A DNA stretch of 64,000 nt from assembly GCF_017368815.1 (NCBI RefSeq), contig NZ_JAFNME010000002.1:114016-178015 (forward strand). The letters are read 5' to 3'. The stretch comes from Comamonas denitrificans. GTDB taxonomy: Bacteria > Pseudomonadota > Gammaproteobacteria > Burkholderiales > Burkholderiaceae_C. The position numbers were made by a program, and so were the translations under genes. Below, piece by piece: positions 62,047-64,000 of this stretch. The stretch's first letter is position 1. Every line of letters starts with the position of its first letter. The notes beneath the pieces were generated by a model that saw nothing but the letters and a program-made list of their open reading frames with translations, did not search any database and was not told where the DNA came from.

Positions 62047-63477
62047 ATGGTCAGCCTGTCCTTTTTGAGTTCCAGCACCAAGCGCCCCCTGTGGCAAGGG
62101 CAGCTGTTGGTGGTGCTGTGCGTTGTGGTTTTTTCTTTGCTGGGGATTGGCACCCGCACAAGCGAGTATTTGGCCTCCTTTTGGGGCACCAATGCCGTCA
62201 TGCTGGGCCTGCTGCTGCGCAACCCCCACTGGGGGCGCGACTGGCGCACCTGGGCGTATGCCTATGCCGCTTATGCACTGACCGACTGGCTGATGGGCAC
62301 GGCCCCATTCTGGGCCTTTGGCATGGCAGCGGCGAATGAGTTGGGCGTGGCCGTGGGATGGTGGCTTTTCATGCGCAAGCCGCGCAGGGTGCGGGAGTTG
62401 CAGCAATCGCGCTCGGTGCTCGAATTGTTGCAAGCCTGTCTGGTGGCGGCCCTGGCCAGCGCGGCGGTGGGGGGCGCGTTGTCCTGGATGCGGTTCGAGA
62501 TCCCTTGGTGGCAAGCCTACGTCATGTGGGCAGTGTCAGAATTTGCCGCGTTTATTTTGACGGTGCCGGTGTTTTTGGTCGCTGCGCGCACCAAGGTGTG
62601 GTCGTGGCGCAGTTGGTGGCCAGACAAGCCCATGGATTGGCACTACGCCCTGCCGCTGGTGACTTTGATTGCGAGCGAGGCGGTCGCTTTCGTCATGAAG
62701 GGGCCGGGAACGCTGGGCTTTTCCGTGCCAGCCATGATTTGGTACGCCATGGCCTATGGGGTGCGGCCTACGGTGCTACTCAATTTTGTGCTGAGTCTGT
62801 GGAAAATGCTGTCGATCTCCATCGGCAGCTTCACCTTTAGCTTGGCCGATATCAACGATGTCACCTCGCTGCGCTTGGGGGTAGCGCTGCTCTCGTTGGC
62901 TCCTTTGACCGTGGCCTGCACCTATGCCCTGCGCCAACAAAGCCTGGGCCAGTTGCGCCAGTTGGTGGATTACGATGCCTTGACCGGGGCCCTGAGCCGC
63001 CGCGCCCTGTTGGAGCGGGGCGGTAAATTGCTGCAGCGCATGCGTGGCGAAGGCCAGCCCATGGTGCTGCTGATGATTGATTTGGATTACTTCAAACAAG
63101 TCAATGACCTCTACGGCCATGCCAATGGCGACAAGGTGTTGCAGGCCTTTGTGCGCAGCACACAGGCCGTGTTGCGCCCCGAGGATGTGCTGGGCCGCAT
63201 GGGCGGGGAAGAGTTTGTCGTGATTTTGCCGCGCACAGCATTGGCGCAGGCCCAGCGGGTGGCCCAGCGCATTGGCGATCAATTGCGCCAGCTGGAGATT
63301 GTTCTGGATGGCAGCAATGTGATTGGTGTGACCTGCAGCATTGGGATGGCGGCCATCACCCAATGGGACGCGCACAACCCGCTGGAGTTGCACCTGAGCT
63401 TTGCCGATCACGCCCTTTACCAGGCCAAGGCCGCTGGCCGCGACTGCGTGCGGGTGTACCAAGACCCGGGCCGCTAA
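62047..63477 (+). CDS. MASE1-GGDEF diguanylate cyclase
   Basis: 476 aa from ATG 62047 (GTG 62020 is the alternative). The N-terminal ~285 residues form an eight-helix MASE1 membrane sensor. The C-terminal GGDEF domain has DYDALTGALSRRALL, active site GGEEF at 386-390, and an I-site RPED (377-380) exactly five residues before it. It should therefore make cyclic di-GMP and be product-inhibited. The ligand of MASE1 is unknown. It is 63 bp after tgt but probably separate. Confidence 0.95.
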   Translation: MVSLSFLSSSTKRPLWQGQLLVVLCVVVFSLLGIGTRTSEYLASFWGTNAVMLGLLLRNPHWGRDWRTWAYAYAAYALTDWLMGTAPFWAFGMAAANELGVAVGWWLFMRKPRRVRELQQSRSVLELLQACLVAALASAAVGGALSWMRFEIPWWQAYVMWAVSEFAAFILTVPVFLVAARTKVWSWRSWWPDKPMDWHYALPLVTLIASEAVAFVMKGPGTLGFSVPAMIWYAMAYGVRPTVLLNFVLSLWKMLSISIGSFTFSLADINDVTSLRLGVALLSLAPLTVACTYALRQQSLGQLRQLVDYDALTGALSRRALLERGGKLLQRMRGEGQPMVLLMIDLDYFKQVNDLYGHANGDKVLQAFVRSTQAVLRPEDVLGRMGGEEFVVILPRTALAQAQRVAQRIGDQLRQLEIVLDGSNVIGVTCSIGMAAITQWDAHNPLELHLSFADHALYQAKAAGRDCVRVYQDPGR

Positions 63478-63552
63478 CCACAGGGCACCCGGGCCGACCA
63501 TTGCCGCGCCCGGGGGAGCTGGCCTTGGGCATGCCAAGCCCGGTCGGCTGTA

Positions 63553-63954
63553 TCAAACGGGTTTTTTGGTGCTGCGGGCCTTGGGGGCGGTGGATTTTGC
63601 AGCGGGTTTTGTAGTGGTTTTGGCAGCGGATGCAGCCGGTGCTTTGGCTGGTGCTGCTGCCGTCTTGGCGGCGGCTGGGGCCGCTGCTTTTTTGGCTGGC
63701 GCTTTTTTGGGTGCCGCAGTGGGGGTGATGGCGGCTGCGGCCTGGGCGGCGGTTTGCGCGGCGGTGGTGGCTTGGCTGACGGCTTGGCGCATCATGTCGC
63801 TGGCGGTTTGGGCGGCGACTTTGGTGAAATCGCTGGCCATGCTGGCGGCTTGGGCCATGGCGTTTTTTTGTGCCGGGTCTTGCAGCACCTGCTGGGCGAT
63901 GTGCTGAAACTGCTGGGTGAGGGAGCCCCACCACTGCTGGGCCTGTTCGGCCAT
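63553..63954 (-). CDS. PhaM-like granule-associated protein, probably missing its N-terminus
   Basis: 133 aa from ATG 63954 (GTG 63972 possible). QQWWGSLTQQFQHIAQQVLQDPAQKNAMAQAAS resembles the middle of PhaM-type polyhydroxyalkanoate granule proteins. The last ~60 residues are an Ala/Lys/Pro histone-H1-like tail (KKAPAKKAAAPAAAK), expected to bind DNA. The N-terminal PhaM domain is absent: directly upstream of the start the sequence is the exact reverse complement of codons inside the gene. The frame is closed by TGA at 63982. The gene is likely truncated by an inverted duplication or an assembly fold-back. Confidence 0.6.
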   Translation of the reverse strand: MAEQAQQWWGSLTQQFQHIAQQVLQDPAQKNAMAQAASMASDFTKVAAQTASDMMRQAVSQATTAAQTAAQAAAAITPTAAPKKAPAKKAAAPAAAKTAAAPAKAPAASAAKTTTKPAAKSTAPKARSTKKPV

Positions 63955-64000
63955 GGGGTGGGGCTCCCTCACCCAGCAGTTTCAGCACATCGCCCAGCAG
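63889..64000. repeat. perfect 44-bp inverted repeat ending at the window edge
   Basis: 63889-63932 is the exact reverse complement of 63957-64000, with a 24-bp spacer holding the PhaM-like start codon. The right arm reaches the last base, so the repeat may continue outside. Confidence 0.95.

Overview
The window is high-GC Gram-negative DNA that looks like a chromosome segment of a Comamonadaceae betaproteobacterium (Acidovorax/Comamonas/Alicycliphilus-like). This rests on an OmpC/Omp32-type porin with a C-terminal Phe, a separate PaaN-type ring-opening dehydrogenase, a LivM-LivG fusion, and small dispersed intergenic repeats of the TAGCtgcTAGCGCTT type. Placement is by recognition, not by a database search.

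Layout. 1-5129: the N-terminal part of a CHASE-PAS-PAS-GGDEF protein, a metallo-beta-lactamase-fold hydrolase, a flavin reductase-like protein and minCDE. 5372-6646: a UbiH/UbiM-type FAD hydroxylase. 6652-11733: a nitrite assimilation block (nirB, nirD, nirC, a glutamine amidotransferase) preceded by a hairpin-rich repeat mosaic and bracketed by two copies of one hairpin element. 11816-14650: an OmpR/EnvZ-type two-component pair and a hemerythrin-like protein.

14982-36597 is a phenylacetate catabolic island. It holds paaN(paaZ-type) plus an enoyl-CoA hydratase (minus strand), then paaG, paaI, paaK, an uncharacterised diiron oxygenase with its own ferredoxin-reductase, paaABCDE, a TetR regulator translationally overlapping paaJ, a branched-chain-amino-acid-type ABC importer (substrate-binding protein, LivH, LivM-LivG fusion, LivF), a second substrate-binding protein, and paaH. 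Phenylacetate would be imported, activated by PaaK, epoxidised by PaaABC(D)E, isomerised by PaaG, ring-opened by the hydratase plus PaaN, and beta-oxidised by hydratase, PaaH and PaaJ. Near-identical palindromes (ACCGACCGRTCGGT) lie in the paaN/paaG intergenic region and in front of the diiron oxygenase gene. A 12/14 match lies upstream of the hemerythrin gene.

36677-46929: an AraC-type regulator, an acyl-CoA synthetase, a CPA1 Na+/H+ antiporter and liuBCDE for leucine/isovalerate degradation (no liuA in the window). 47007-58528: a cassette of two CBS/DUF294 nucleotidyltransferase-like proteins and two DEDDh exonucleases, one fused to a membrane PAS/degenerate histidine-kinase sensor. It lies next to two sodium/organic-acid symporter systems (DUF4212 plus VC_2705-type symporter, and YjcH-ActP). 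59009-64000: porin, UspA, tgt, a MASE1-GGDEF diguanylate cyclase and a PhaM-like fragment that runs into a perfect 44-bp inverted repeat ending at the last base of the window, possibly a fold-back or assembly junction.

No rRNA, tRNA, CRISPR array, insertion sequence or prophage was recognised.
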